A stretch of 64,000 bases of DNA from positions 1,132,727 through 1,196,726 of the forward strand of contig OY723248.1 in assembly GCA_963210315.1 (NCBI GenBank). The letters run 5' to 3'. Origin of the DNA: Rhynchopus euleeides (Eukaryota > Euglenozoa > Diplonemea > Diplonemida > Diplonemidae). How positions within the stretch are numbered: the stretch's first letter is position 1; every line of letters begins with the position of its first letter. This document shows, piece after piece, positions 1-10,334 of the stretch. Below the pieces are notes generated by a model, which worked only from the letters and a program-made list of their open reading frames with translations, was not told the DNA's origin and did not search any database. The translations under genes and the position numbers were made by a program.

Positions 1-245
1 CATGAAGAAGAGAGGAAGAGAGAATGACAATGAATGATTTGTTTGTGCGCACTATGCAATATATCTGTTCATGGAATTATGTATGTTGCACTGCACGCTG
101 CCAACAGCCTATTGTTTACTGTCACAAGCAAGATTGTTTGTGTAAAAAAATCTATCGGTTCTGACTCTGCCAGCATATGTTGTTGCGATGTAAAAAAAAA
201 GAACGAAGGGAGGGGAGAAAAAAGGAGGCTGAAGAGCCTGCGTAC
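1..245 (-). other. 5' part of transposase intron, copy 1
   Basis: This follows the predicted donor, where exon 1 ends CAACGCAAG and the intron begins GTACGC at 245. The acceptor would lie outside the window. Relative to copy 2, roughly 38-142 is an extra segment; it begins and ends with similar words (ATTTGTTTGTG and ATTGTTTGTG), so it may be a small insertion, or a deletion in copy 2 between short direct repeats. Lying in an intron, it should not affect the protein. Confidence 0.55.
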
Positions 246-2800
246 CTTGCGTTGTTGCAGTTGCCATAACCCAACAGGAAGCGGTTCACCTTGCTCTGGG
301 TAATCCCAGACAAGGCAGCAGAAGAGAGGTTGGGGGCCCTCTGCGCCAAGAACGATGCATTCCCAGCCACACACTCTGCGAGGTCTTGTGTGGAGGGTAG
401 CGAAGGGAGGTCTTCGGGTGATGCCGACGCCATTGCAGCTTCATCGTAGCCGATGAACCTTGCCAATGTGCTCGCAAACCCCTGGATGCAGGGAACCCAG
501 ACCTCCGCAAATACATCGTGGTGATCCTTCACCACCTCCAACGCCTCAGCCCGCCCCACCTCCTCCTCACCGTGGCGGGGTTGTCCCCAATGCTTCCGCA
601 GGGCAGGGAAGTCGTTGTCGGCGGAGTCGGCGCTCAGGTCGCGGGCGAGGAGGTGCAGCGGCCTCAGCACACCCCATCCCGCCTCGAAGTTGACCTCGAG
701 GCGGCCCGTCTCCTCGTTCAACCGCCTGGGCTTGAGGTCGTTGAGGAACCTCAAGTACAGGCTGCCAATGAAATGGCAGGCTGCACAGTAGGCGGCGACG
801 GTGGGGGTCCCCAGAAGAGTGAGGATCTCTGTCGCAGTCGGGGTGAACCGCTCCTCTCTCACCATCTCCAGGATGGAGGCGGAGAACTTGAGGAGGCGGG
901 AGCACTGCTGAGGACGGGCATGCCACTTCGACCCCCGCTCACGGGCAAACCCCAGGCCCCGGGGGTAGCGCATGTCAAGTGCTTTCCCAAGCTCAGCATC
1001 CACGAAAATGACCCCGGCGGTTGACCGGCCGTTTGTCGGGTCGAGGACTGCAAGTACGCTGGCAACGTTGGCTGCCGGGTCGACCCGATGAGACATCATC
1101 AAGGCCTTCCCCGCCGTCTGCACTGCGTACTTCAGTGCGCCTCCAACCTTATGGTGCATGCACCGTAGGTGGACGATGGCGCCCCCCGCGTCCCTGGTCG
1201 CCTTCGCCTCCGTGCTAGCATGGTCGCTCAGGGTGGCGTTGCTAATACGGAGCTTGTGGGCGGAGACTATGCGGCGGACCGCCTGCAGGTTGGAGGTCTT
1301 CCCTGCAGCCTTCCCGTTCTTCAGGGGGAGGGCGGAGGCGCAGGCCCCGCGTACGCGATTCTCGTCTGCAGCGACGTGGGCGGTGACAACGTGCAGCGAG
1401 ACACTACTCCGGCCCAAGGAGGAGGTGGCATCGTGGGCGAGGGAGAGGGTGGCCTTCTGCCGGTCTTTGCCTAGGCCCCCTCCGCCGGTCTGCGTCCTCG
1501 CGACATCCTCCAAGAAGACGGCGAAGGAAGCCGCTCCGCTCGGGATCTCGAATTCGCGGAGCGTCCAGCGAGAGGGGATCGGCATCTCCACCCCATCGCT
1601 CAGGAGCTTGATGATGTCGCGCAGCACCCTGCGCGACGACTCCTGACCGATGCCAGCCATCCGCAACTCCAACAGCGCCCGCAGCACCTTCATGGGGTAG
1701 GGCTCGGTGCAGGACTTCCGGCCCGTCACCCCACGAAGAACAATGTCCCCCTTGCGCCCGAGAACCTCGTGCGCAGCAGCCAACTCCTCCGTCAGCTGCG
1801 CAATGCGGTCCTTCGCCCTCAGCAAGGCCTTCTGCAAAGCCTTGACCTGCAAGACCCGCTCGGGGAGGGTCTTGGAGGGGCGCCCCACGGGGGCCGGCGG
1901 AGGCGTGCCCTGTCCGACGAAGTGGAGGCTGCACGGCCGTCCCGGCACTGCATTTCCGATGCAGTACTTCTTCTTCATCCCCCGGGTATCACTACCCTTC
2001 TCGTGAGGATGCAGAGCAGAAGACATGCAGTCGGCGTTCTCCTTCACCAGGGAGAAGAGGGCGGTGTCCGACACCTTCGCACCTGCGGGCAAGAGGGAGC
2101 GCAGGAGAGTCAGGTACTCGGCGCTGCTGATGCAGCACCACCCCTCACCAGCAGCCACAGCGTCACGCAACGCGTCCATCGCAGTCGCAACGGGGGAGTC
2201 GGTGTTGGCGTGGGAGGCGGAGTCAACGGGGCAGGCGGAGTCGGCGAGGTCGGCGAGGTCATCGAGGCTGGCGAGGTCGGCAGGGTCACTGCACACAGAA
2301 GAACCAATGTCGACATCGTCGGCGGGACTCGTCGGAGACGTCGGTGGGAGCGCGGCAGGCAGAGGTTTCGGCGGCACGGGAGTCGGTGACGGAGGCGCCT
2401 CAGGCTCATCAGGCTCGTCGTTGCCAGCAGCAGCAGGACCCCGCGTGACCGCCGAGATCACGCTCTGCGAGACGGGATCCGCATCCTCGGGGTGGGGGAG
2501 GAGCGCCGCCTGATCAGCGAGATCATCGGGCTCACCCAGAGGAGCGATCAGGACATCGTCGGGGAAGCAGCGGCCCGGGGACGAAGCAGTCAACTGCCGG
2601 ATTGCCTCTTCGGAGGAGAGGGGATTGGGCCGACGGATATCTGCCAAGCAATACATCTTCTGCACGCCGTTTGAGGTCCGGCTCGTTACGGGTTTCGGCC
2701 ATCCTGCGTTGCGGAGAAGCGCACCCGCGACCTTCCCCGTAGTCTCGTCTGGGATACCCTGCAGCTTGCACGCTTCCGCGAAGGTAACCAAGCCGGACAT
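246..2800 (-). CDS. Putative RNase H-fold transposase, exon 1 (copy 1)
   Basis: An open frame of 851 codons to the predicted donor at 246/245, read from the ATG at 2800. It appears identical to exon 1 of copy 2, where the domains are described: an N-terminal helix-turn-helix-like segment, a proline/aspartate-rich linker, a coiled-coil stretch, then a transposase-like core with an aspartate in H-D-A-T, a second in S-D-H-A-S-T and a following C-x2-H. The frame stays open past the donor to 152, but that tail is intron sequence by comparison with copy 2. The rest of the gene is off-window to the left. Function as the element's transposase is inferred from the motifs and from its place between TIRs. 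Confidence 0.7.
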
Positions 2801-2970
2801 TATCAGAAGCTGTGGAACGTGCCAGTGCCTGCAGTGGGTTAGTGCTGTGTGAGCAACGTAGGTGCAGCAAAGTTAAAGTTAAGCAGTCTGCTGAGGGGTC
2901 CGCACACAACATCTGGGAGGCACGCAGAGTGACCGAGAGTGGAGGGGGCAAGGGGAGACACCGTTCTGTT
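2801..2970 (-). promoter_or_regulatory. Upstream region of the transposase gene, copy 1
   Basis: A 170-bp spacer between the transposase ATG and the 31-bp satellite; it appears identical to 25885-26054 in copy 2. It must hold the 5' untranslated region and probably the core promoter. I see no clear TATA box, so promoter status rests on position alone. Confidence 0.4.
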
Positions 2971-5511
2971 TCGGTTACAATCGGTTACATGCCAAGAACA
3001 ATCGGTTACAATCGGTTACATGACGAGGGCAATCGGTTACAATCGGTTACATGCCAAGAACAATCAGTTACAATCGGTTACATGCCAAGAACGATCGGTT
3101 ACAATCGGTTACATGACGAGAACAATCGGTTACAATCGGTTACATGCCGAGAACAATCGGTTACAATCGGTTACATGCCAAGAACGATCCGTTACAATCG
3201 GTTACAGGCCAAGAACAATCGGTTACAATCGGTTACATGCCAAGAACGATCCGTTACAATCGGTTACATGCCAAGAACAATCAGTTACAATCGGTTACAT
3301 GACGACAACAATCGGTTACAATCGGTTACATGCCAAGAACAATCGGTTACAATCGGTTACATGCCAAGAACGATCGGTTACAATCGGTTACATGCCAAGA
3401 ACAATCGGTTACAATCGGTTACATGCCAAGAACGATCGGTTACAATCGGTTACATGCCAAGAACAATCGGTTACAATCGGTTACATGACGAGGGCAATCG
3501 GTTACAATCGGTTACATGCCAAGAACAATCAGTTACAATCGGTTACATGCCAAGAACGATCGGTTACAATCGGTTACATGACGAGAACAATCGGTTACAA
3601 TCGGTTACATGCCGAGAACAATCGGTTACAATCGGTTACATGCCAAGAACGATCGGTTACAATCGGTTACATGCCAAGAACAATCAGTTACAATCGGTTA
3701 CATGCCAAGAACGATCGGTTACAATCGGTTACATGACGAGAACAATCGGTTACAATCGGTTACATGCCGAGAACAATCGGTTACAATCGGTTACATGCCA
3801 AGAACGATCGGTTACAATCGGTTACATGACGAGAACAATCGGTTACAATCGGTTACATGCCGAGAACAATCGGTTACAATCGGTTACATGCCAAGAACGA
3901 TCGGTTACAATCGGTTACATGCCGAGAACAATCGGTTACAATCGGTTACATGCCGAGAACAATCGGTTACAATCGGTTACAGGCCAAGAACAATCGGTTA
4001 CAATCGGTTACATGCCGAGAACAATCGGTTACAGGCCAAGAACAATCGGTTACAATCGGTTACATGCCAAGAACGATCGGTTACAATCGGTTACATGACG
4101 AGGACAATCGGTTACAATCGGTTACATGCCGAGAACAATCGGTTACAGGCCAAGAACAATCGGTTACAATCGGTTACATGCCAAGAACGATCGGTTACAA
4201 TCGGTTACATGCCAAGAACAATCAGTTACAATCGGTTACATGACGAGAACAATCGGTTACAATCGGTTACATGCCAAGAACGATCGGTTACAATCGGTTA
4301 CATGCCAAGAACAATCAGTTACAATCGGTTACATGCCAAGAACGATCGGTTACAATCGGTTACATGCCGAGAACAATCGGTTACAATCGGTTACATGCCA
4401 AGAACGATCGGTTACAATCGGTTACATGCCGAGAACAATCGGTTACAATCGGTTACATGCCAAGAACGATCGGTTACAATCGGTTACATGACGAGAACAA
4501 TCGGTTACAATCGGTTACATGCCGAGAACAATCGGTTACAATCGGTTACATGCCAAGAACGATCGGTTACAATCGGTTACATGACGAGAACAATCGGTTA
4601 CAATCGGTTACATGCCGAGAACAATCGGTTACAATCGGTTACATGCCAAGAACGATCGGTTACAATCGGTTACATGCCGAGAACAATCGGTTACAATCGG
4701 TTACATGCCGAGAACAATCGGTTACAATCGGTTACAGGCCAAGAACAATCGGTTACAATCGGTTACATGCCGAGAACAATCGGTTACAGGCCAAGAACAA
4801 TCGGTTACAATCGGTTACATGCCAAGAACGATCGGTTACAATCGGTTACATGACGAGGACAATCGGTTACAATCGGTTACATGCCGAGAACAATCGGTTA
4901 CAGGCCAAGAACAATCGGTTACAATCGGTTACATGCCAAGAACGATCGGTTACAATCGGTTACATGACGAGGACAATCGGTTACAATCGGTTACATGCCG
5001 AGAACAATCGGTTACAGGCCAAGAACAATCGGTTACAATCGGTTACATGCCAAGAACGATCGGTTACAATCGGTTACATGCCAAGAACAATCAGTTACAA
5101 TCGGTTACATGACGAGAACAATCGGTTACAATCGGTTACATGCCAAGAACGATCGGTTACAATCGGTTACATGCCAAGAACAATCAGTTACAATCGGTTA
5201 CATGCCAAGAACGATCGGTTACAATCGGTTACATGCCGAGAACAATCGGTTACAATCGGTTACATGCCAAGAACGATCGGTTACAATCGGTTACATGCCG
5301 AGAACAATCGGTTACAATCGGTTACATGCCAAGAACGATCGGTTACAATCGGTTACATGACGAGAACAATCGGTTACAATCGGTTACATGCCGAGAACAA
5401 TCGGTTACAATCGGTTACATGCCAAGAACGATCGGTTACAATCGGTTACATGCCGAGAACAATCGGTTACAATCGGTTACATGCCGAGAACAATCGGTTA
5501 CAGTCGGTGAC
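2971..5511. repeat. 31-bp satellite array, copy 1 (about 82 units)
   Basis: Tandem repeat with a 31-bp period made of AATCGGTTAC twice plus an 11-bp variant block such as ATGCCAAGAAC, ATGCCGAGAAC or ATGACGAGAAC. Some units are shortened to 21 bp with AGGCCAAGAAC. A higher-order period is visible: the variant order from about 4126 recurs about 869 bp further on, near 4995. The unit has no stop codon in any plus-strand frame and 31 is not a multiple of 3, so very long open frames arise by chance. It sits between the transposase promoter side and the right TIR, so it could act as a subterminal binding array or be a passenger satellite. Confidence 0.95.
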
Positions 5512-6110
5512 CTACCGAGAACAATCTCGCATCCTGGAGCAACCTATTGGCAGACCGTCCACAACCGTCTACAGACGAAAAAGAGACGTACCGTCCCCAT
5601 CGTGACCAACTGGGGGTGTTTTTTGGGTGTGGACGGTCCGCCCGCAGCCTAGCAACCTCCAGTAACCTCTTGGCAGACCGTCCACAGCCGTCCACAACCA
5701 TCCACAGCCATCCACAGCCGTCCACAACCGTCCACAACCGTCCACAGGTGAAAAAGTGCCAGAACACCCCAATATTGACCACCTGGGGGTGATTTTTGGG
5801 TGTGGACGGTCTACCTGAGGCCGTAGAATGCGAAAAAACCGATTTTGGTACTCTATTGGCCTGTGGTGGCCCGTAGAAATGGAGTGTTTGCGATTTTGAG
5901 CCATTTTCCTAAGGAAACTGGCCCAGTTGGCTGGAAAATGTGAATTTTTGAATTTAAAATGCAACATCGAGCATTTAGAGAGTGTGGACGGTTGTGGACG
6001 GTCGTCCCGGACCGATTTGGGACCACTTTTGGTATAGGGTCGAAAAGACAATGCGATTTTAAAAAAAATAATTTTTTAGACAGCCAGGTCAGCAGGCTAT
6101 GCCTCCTCTA
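5512..6110. repeat. Right subterminal repeat zone and TIR, copy 1
   Basis: About 600 bp between satellite and terminus. It contains many copies of a CCGTCCACAAC/CCGTCCACAGC motif, clustered at 5540-5750 and again in reverse near 5620, 5800 and 5985-6003 as GTGTGGACGGT. The last 15 bases, GCTATGCCTCCTCTA (6096-6110), are the right TIR. Many short motifs in both orientations just inside a terminus is the usual form of transposase-binding sites, but binding here is inference. No gene is seen. Confidence 0.75.
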
Positions 6111-6243
6111 CCTTCATCAGGGTAATCTCCCCGCGGCCAACACTCTTCGTCTTGTCCGCTTTCTTTTATTGTTACACTTTCACCTTCTGTTCCCACGCCT
6201 TCTTCCCCACTGCCCTTTCCAACCGCCCGTCGCCCGCTACACA

Positions 6244-7440
6244 ATGACAACCTCCCCTGACGTCGTCCCCCTGCAGCCCTTCACCATGTCGTGGGTGGGG
6301 ACTCAGCGGGCGCGGGCGGTCTCCCCCAGAGCCACCGCTGGGCAGGGGTTTGTGGCCCCTGTGGAGATGTCGGTGCGGATGCTGGGGGACCAGGCCGCTG
6401 CCCTGGTGAATGCGTGTGTTGTATACACGTGCAGACCGTCTGACGGATCGACGGATTTCGCGCGTTACGCAGCGCGTCTCTCTGCGGGTGCACCTGACCA
6501 GGACGGCTCTCCGACATATGAAGTGACATTGTCGGAGGCCTACAACTATGTGGCCGGAGTCGAAGTGCACGACGGTCCGGATGTGACCTACCCCTTCCCC
6601 GCTCCGGATTGGGTCTACATCCGACTCGTCGAGACCTCGGTGCACCAGACCGAGATGGCGGCGACGACCATCGAGGACATGCGGGTGCAGTCAGAACGGG
6701 AGGTGGCAGCGGTGCGCGAGGCTTTGAACGAAGTGCAGGCACAGGCAGCAGCGCAGCAGCGGCGCTTCGACGAGGCTTCGGCAGAACAAACACGTCAGTT
6801 CCAGGAGGAATTCGACCGGCGTGTCGCGACCATGCAGCAGCAGGCTGCATCGATGGTGGCGTCGCAGCCCCCTCCCCCTCCTCAGCAGATGGGTGCTCCC
6901 CCGGTGACACCGCCCCCGATGTACCCGCAGATGGCGGCGCCGATGACGAGCGCGGCGGTGCACCCGGCGGATGTGGCGGACGTCGCGGAGTGGGATGCGG
7001 CCATCGAGACCGACGCGCAGTACCTGGTACTGCAGCTCGAGTCTCGCTGGGTGTCGGGTTCGCTGCATCTCCCCGGGGGGCGCATTCTGGGGGAGGCCTT
7101 CGAGGCATTGCGCCTCTGGATCTTGGCGACGGCGTGCGTCGCAGGCTGGGGGCGCACCCCCCAGAGGGAGCTGGGGAACCACCTGCTGCGACAGGTGCTG
7201 CTCCAGATTGCCTTCGTGCGAGACAGGGTGCCGCGAGCTGCGATCGAGCGCCACCTCGCCAGGGAGGACGCCACGGCCCACCCTGTGATGCGAGCGGCTG
7301 CGGCAGTGGGCCCGGGGGCCGCCCCCCAGACACAACACACACGCCCCCGCACCGCCGCCAGAGCCCCCCAGCAGCGCATCGTGGCGAAGGCACCGGCGAG
7401 GGCGCCGGGAAACGGCAGGGCCGGGGGCGGGCGCGCGTGA
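6244..7440 (+). CDS. Gag-like protein of YR element C
   Basis: A 398-codon frame starting at the ATG in ACAATGACAACC, the first good start after the A repeat. The middle holds a Q/E/R-rich probable coiled coil (around residues 135-205), then a proline-rich linker and an alpha-helical region, ending in a basic Arg/Gly/Ala-rich tail that could bind nucleic acid. No zinc knuckle is seen. The gag-like assignment is by position ahead of the enzyme frames and by composition, not by a recognised capsid domain. Elements B and D have a comparable frame in the same place, with a similar W/L-rich helical core. Confidence 0.6.
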   Translation: MTTSPDVVPLQPFTMSWVGTQRARAVSPRATAGQGFVAPVEMSVRMLGDQAAALVNACVVYTCRPSDGSTDFARYAARLSAGAPDQDGSPTYEVTLSEAYNYVAGVEVHDGPDVTYPFPAPDWVYIRLVETSVHQTEMAATTIEDMRVQSEREVAAVREALNEVQAQAAAQQRRFDEASAEQTRQFQEEFDRRVATMQQQAASMVASQPPPPPQQMGAPPVTPPPMYPQMAAPMTSAAVHPADVADVAEWDAAIETDAQYLVLQLESRWVSGSLHLPGGRILGEAFEALRLWILATACVAGWGRTPQRELGNHLLRQVLLQIAFVRDRVPRAAIERHLAREDATAHPVMRAAAAVGPGAAPQTQHTRPRTAARAPQQRIVAKAPARAPGNGRAGGGRA

Positions 7441-7695
7441 CTGCCCACCTCCCGGCTCCAGGCCCGCCCCCCCCTCGCGCTTCTACAACACCCCGCCCCT
7501 CGCCGCCCATCCAACCCCCCCCACATCCACAACATCAACAACAACGACAACAACGACAACAACAACAACAACACCTCAACAACATCTCCTCCACCCGACA
7601 CATCCCTTCGACCCCACCCCGCTCAGCCAGGGCCCGCAACGCCCTTAGGCGCATCCGGCGCCGCCAGCGGGAGAACACCGCTCTTTGCGAGGGCG
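7441..7695 (+). repeat. Low-complexity spacer with (CAA)n-rich tract inside YR element C
   Basis: Between the gag-like and recombinase frames lies a C-rich stretch followed by a CAACAACGACAACAA microsatellite at about 7530-7580. No separate gene is seen. Confidence 0.7.
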
Positions 7696-8625
7696 ATGAT
7701 GCGGCACGTGGCCGCTCGGGTCGGGGGTGTGGCGGTGCGCGTCACGGGAGAGGTGGAGGTCGGCCCCGGGGAGGCCGTGGAGCGCCTGCAGGCCGTGGTG
7801 GCGGGTATGTGGGCGCGAAGCACTTCGTCACAGAGGCAGCTGCTGTGGGCAAGGCTGGTGCGGTGGGCCAACGAGCACGGCCTAGAAGTCGACGCCGACA
7901 CCGCCATGCTGTTCGTGCTGGCGACAGGGGTGTCGCCGCAGGGGATGCTGGCCTACGCAAAGGCGCTCTCCGGGACGATGCGCCACCTCGGCCTCGCCCA
8001 GCAGCCCCTCCTCAGCCTGGCAAGCGCGCTGCGTGCGGCCGGGGGGGCCATTCCGCAGCAGCAGGCGACGCCGATGCCGAAGGAGGTACTCGTGGCGTGG
8101 GCGCTGTGTCAACAGCCGCATCTCCGACTGGCGGCGCTGACGGCGTGGAAGACCGCGGCCCGGTGGGGGGAGGTGTGCACCCTCTCGTCGGAGCAGTTCA
8201 TCGCGGTGCAGCCCACGGAGGTGATAATAGACTGGCACACCTCCCCGAAGGGCCGTCGGGCCAACCCGTTCACAGCCTCAAAGTGGACGGTGATATGCGG
8301 GGACCTGACCCCCTCCATCGCGGAGCTGGTGACGCGCCTGCGCCCCTTCGAGCGGCTGACGGCGGTTTCGACGGCAGATGTGACGGCGATGTGGCGGGCA
8401 ACACCGGGGATGGAGGCCTACTCGGGCCACAGCGTGAAGCGCGGGGCGCTCACCTTCCTCTTCGGGCTCATCGCGTCGGGAGCGGATCTGTCGGAGATGC
8501 TGGTGGGCCGCCTCGCGAAGCATCACGGCGAGGGCGGCCTCTCCAGCACCACCATCCGCTACGGGGGATGCCCCACGGAGATGGCGAGGGCGCTGCGGAC
8601 GCAGGAGGTGACACGGCATCTGTGA
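7696..8625 (+). CDS. Tyrosine recombinase of YR element C
   Basis: A 309-codon frame with the tyrosine recombinase signature residues in order: an arginine in T-A-A-R-W-G-E-V, a H-S-V-K-R motif, a histidine in L-A-K-H-H-G-E-G, and the presumed nucleophile tyrosine in T-I-R-Y-G-G near the C-terminus. The N-terminal half is helical, as in the core-binding domain of this family. In YR retrotransposons this enzyme integrates the circular cDNA without target duplication. Its stop overlaps the start of the RT-RNase H frame (TGATG at 8623-8627), suggesting coupled translation. Confidence 0.85.
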   Translation: MMRHVAARVGGVAVRVTGEVEVGPGEAVERLQAVVAGMWARSTSSQRQLLWARLVRWANEHGLEVDADTAMLFVLATGVSPQGMLAYAKALSGTMRHLGLAQQPLLSLASALRAAGGAIPQQQATPMPKEVLVAWALCQQPHLRLAALTAWKTAARWGEVCTLSSEQFIAVQPTEVIIDWHTSPKGRRANPFTASKWTVICGDLTPSIAELVTRLRPFERLTAVSTADVTAMWRATPGMEAYSGHSVKRGALTFLFGLIASGADLSEMLVGRLAKHHGEGGLSSTTIRYGGCPTEMARALRTQEVTRHL

Positions 8626-10334
8626 TGGCCGACCCTGAGTCCTTTTGCCGCAAGCAGCGGGGGCTGCACTCGATGACGCGGCGTGCGCACCAGTCGAGGC
8701 TGCCGGCGACGGAGGAGGAGCGCCGTGCGCCCCTGCATGTGTCTTCTGTGGCGGAGATGGACGTCGAGGCGCTGCGGGCGAGGATGACCGCCACTGTGAG
8801 GCGCAGGTTCGACGAGGTGTGGCGGCTGACGTTCCCCGATGCACCCCCGCCGGGCACTTCTACACCTTCTCCCTCTGAGGGGCGCTCCCGCCCCTCGCAT
8901 CTACAACACAAGCATGCGGAGCTGCTGGTGGAGAACGGAGTGGCTGGGCCTGCGTCGGGTCCGGGCCCCTCCCTGTGCGTGCCCTTTACTGTGATGGAGG
9001 AGAAGCCGTCCGGGTTGCGGCAGAGGTTCATCCTCTGGACCAAGCAGGCAAACGACAACTTGGAGGAGTCCTACGCGGCACACGTCCCCCTGGGGCACAT
9101 CTCGGGGTACCTCGACGCGGTGTTTGCGGAGTGTGGGTCGGCGCGGGATTTCAAGTGCGGGTTTTATCAGATCCCCATCCCTGCGCCTGCACGGAGGTTC
9201 TTTCGCTTCGCTGACGAGTCGGGGGACTGGTATGAGCTGCTGAGGTTGCCCATGGGCCACTGTTGTGCGCCCGAGCTGATGCACACTTTGGCTGCTGTTG
9301 TGGGTGGGCACCGGGACTACGTCCGCCAGGAGTTCTGCACTGCGCCTGAGGTGGGGGTCGACGTCTGGATCGACAACGTGCGTCTGACCGGCCCCCGCAC
9401 CAGTGTCGAAGAGGCGACGCGGCAGATGGACAAGGTGGCTGCGGCGTGCGCTGCGACATGGAAGCCGTCTGACTCGGTGGACACGGCGACGGTCTACGAG
9501 TTTCTCGGGGTGGCATTCGACCACGCTGCCCAGACCGTGTCTCCGTCGGACAGGCTGATGGCGAAGCTGGACAGCGTGGACTGGCAGAGGGTGACGGCTG
9601 GTGAGCTGGAGTCGCTGGGTGGAAGGTTGCTCCACGCCAGCGCCATTTCGGGAGTGTCCCCGGGGAGGTTCTGGTTTGGGATCAAGTTCCTCCGCCGGGT
9701 GACTAATTTTTTGAACCGGGCGGTCCTTCGGCCGCCTGACCCTGTGCGGATCCCCCCATCGGTCTGCCGGGAGTTGCGGCAGTGGTGTGTGTGTGTGGGG
9801 GTTGCGCGTGTTCCCCCCCACAGGAGAGTTATTCAGTCCACACCCCCGTCTTTTACTTGCTTTGTTGACGCCTCCCTCAAGGGTTGGGGTGGCGTCTTAA
9901 TAGATTCCTTTACACAAGAAATGCAGGTCATTGGTGACTCGTGGACCGCAGCCGAGTCCCAGCTGCACATTAACATTCTCGAGGCGATGGCCCTCAACAA
10001 AACAGTGCGAGCCCTTCCCCGGTCTGTGTGCGGGGGGGCTGTAGAGATCTGGGTCGACAATACGACCGTGGCAGCTGTTGTGCGCAAGCGGCTGTGTGCC
10101 GCCTGCAATCTTATTAACAAGTCCGTCCTGGAGGCGGTAGAATACCTCACAGCCCTCCAGGTTTTGTCTTTTTCCGTTGGATACGTCCACACCTCTGCCA
10201 ATCCGGCAGATCTCCCTTCCCGTATCCCCCCCTCTTGCATTTCTTCTCCCGAAACCCGGGACCAGGTTTCACTTGCGGTGCGGCGCTTCTTCACTCGCGG
10301 TGGGGCAGGCGGAGACCTCGCCTCAACAGCCTGA
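8625..10334 (+). CDS. Reverse transcriptase-RNase H of YR element C
   Basis: A 569-codon frame beginning at the ATG that overlaps the recombinase stop. The middle part carries RT features: F-Y-Q-I-P-I-P, L-P-M-G-H, then a W-I-D-N-V palm strand near 9370. The C-terminal part is an RNase H domain with F-V-D-A-S-L-K-G-W-G, a glutamate in L-E-A-M-A, W-V-D-N-T-T and a final P-A-D-L-P-S-R. RT followed by RNase H with no integrase is typical of YR retrotransposons. The last 650 bp recur at 55131-55785. Confidence 0.85.
   Translation: MADPESFCRKQRGLHSMTRRAHQSRLPATEEERRAPLHVSSVAEMDVEALRARMTATVRRRFDEVWRLTFPDAPPPGTSTPSPSEGRSRPSHLQHKHAELLVENGVAGPASGPGPSLCVPFTVMEEKPSGLRQRFILWTKQANDNLEESYAAHVPLGHISGYLDAVFAECGSARDFKCGFYQIPIPAPARRFFRFADESGDWYELLRLPMGHCCAPELMHTLAAVVGGHRDYVRQEFCTAPEVGVDVWIDNVRLTGPRTSVEEATRQMDKVAAACAATWKPSDSVDTATVYEFLGVAFDHAAQTVSPSDRLMAKLDSVDWQRVTAGELESLGGRLLHASAISGVSPGRFWFGIKFLRRVTNFLNRAVLRPPDPVRIPPSVCRELRQWCVCVGVARVPPHRRVIQSTPPSFTCFVDASLKGWGGVLIDSFTQEMQVIGDSWTAAESQLHINILEAMALNKTVRALPRSVCGGAVEIWVDNTTVAAVVRKRLCAACNLINKSVLEAVEYLTALQVLSFSVGYVHTSANPADLPSRIPPSCISSPETRDQVSLAVRRFFTRGGAGGDLASTA

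Larger units (their letters stand above)
1..6110 (-). mobile_element. TIR DNA transposon copy 1, right-hand part; left end lies outside the window
   Basis: The sequence matches copy 2 (18740-28428) through the transposase exon, the flanking spacer and the terminal 600 bp, and it ends at the same 15-bp terminal inverted repeat (6096-6110). Beyond 6110 the two copies have unrelated flanks, which fixes the element boundary. Copy 1 adjoins the bases CCTTCATCAG, which in other places here lie inside the A repeat of YR element C, so copy 1 is inserted in that repeat. The left TIR must lie before position 1. Its 31-bp satellite is longer than in copy 2, and its intron carries about 105 bp absent from copy 2. 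Gene content is read on the minus strand. Confidence 0.85.

Noticed and set aside
2971-5511. CRISPR-like array
   Set aside because: There are no unique spacers; the units are near-identical tandem repeats in a eukaryotic transposon.
2812-5652. Several overlapping open frames of 120-444 codons with S-V-T-I-G-Y repeats
   Set aside because: The 31-bp satellite unit has no stop in any plus-strand frame, so long frames arise in all three by chance; the same applies at 25896-27980.
6609-8620. N-terminal ~670 codons of the long open frame that contains RT-RNase H of element C
   Set aside because: This part is a GC-rich shadow of the gag-like and recombinase genes in other frames; it has no motifs.
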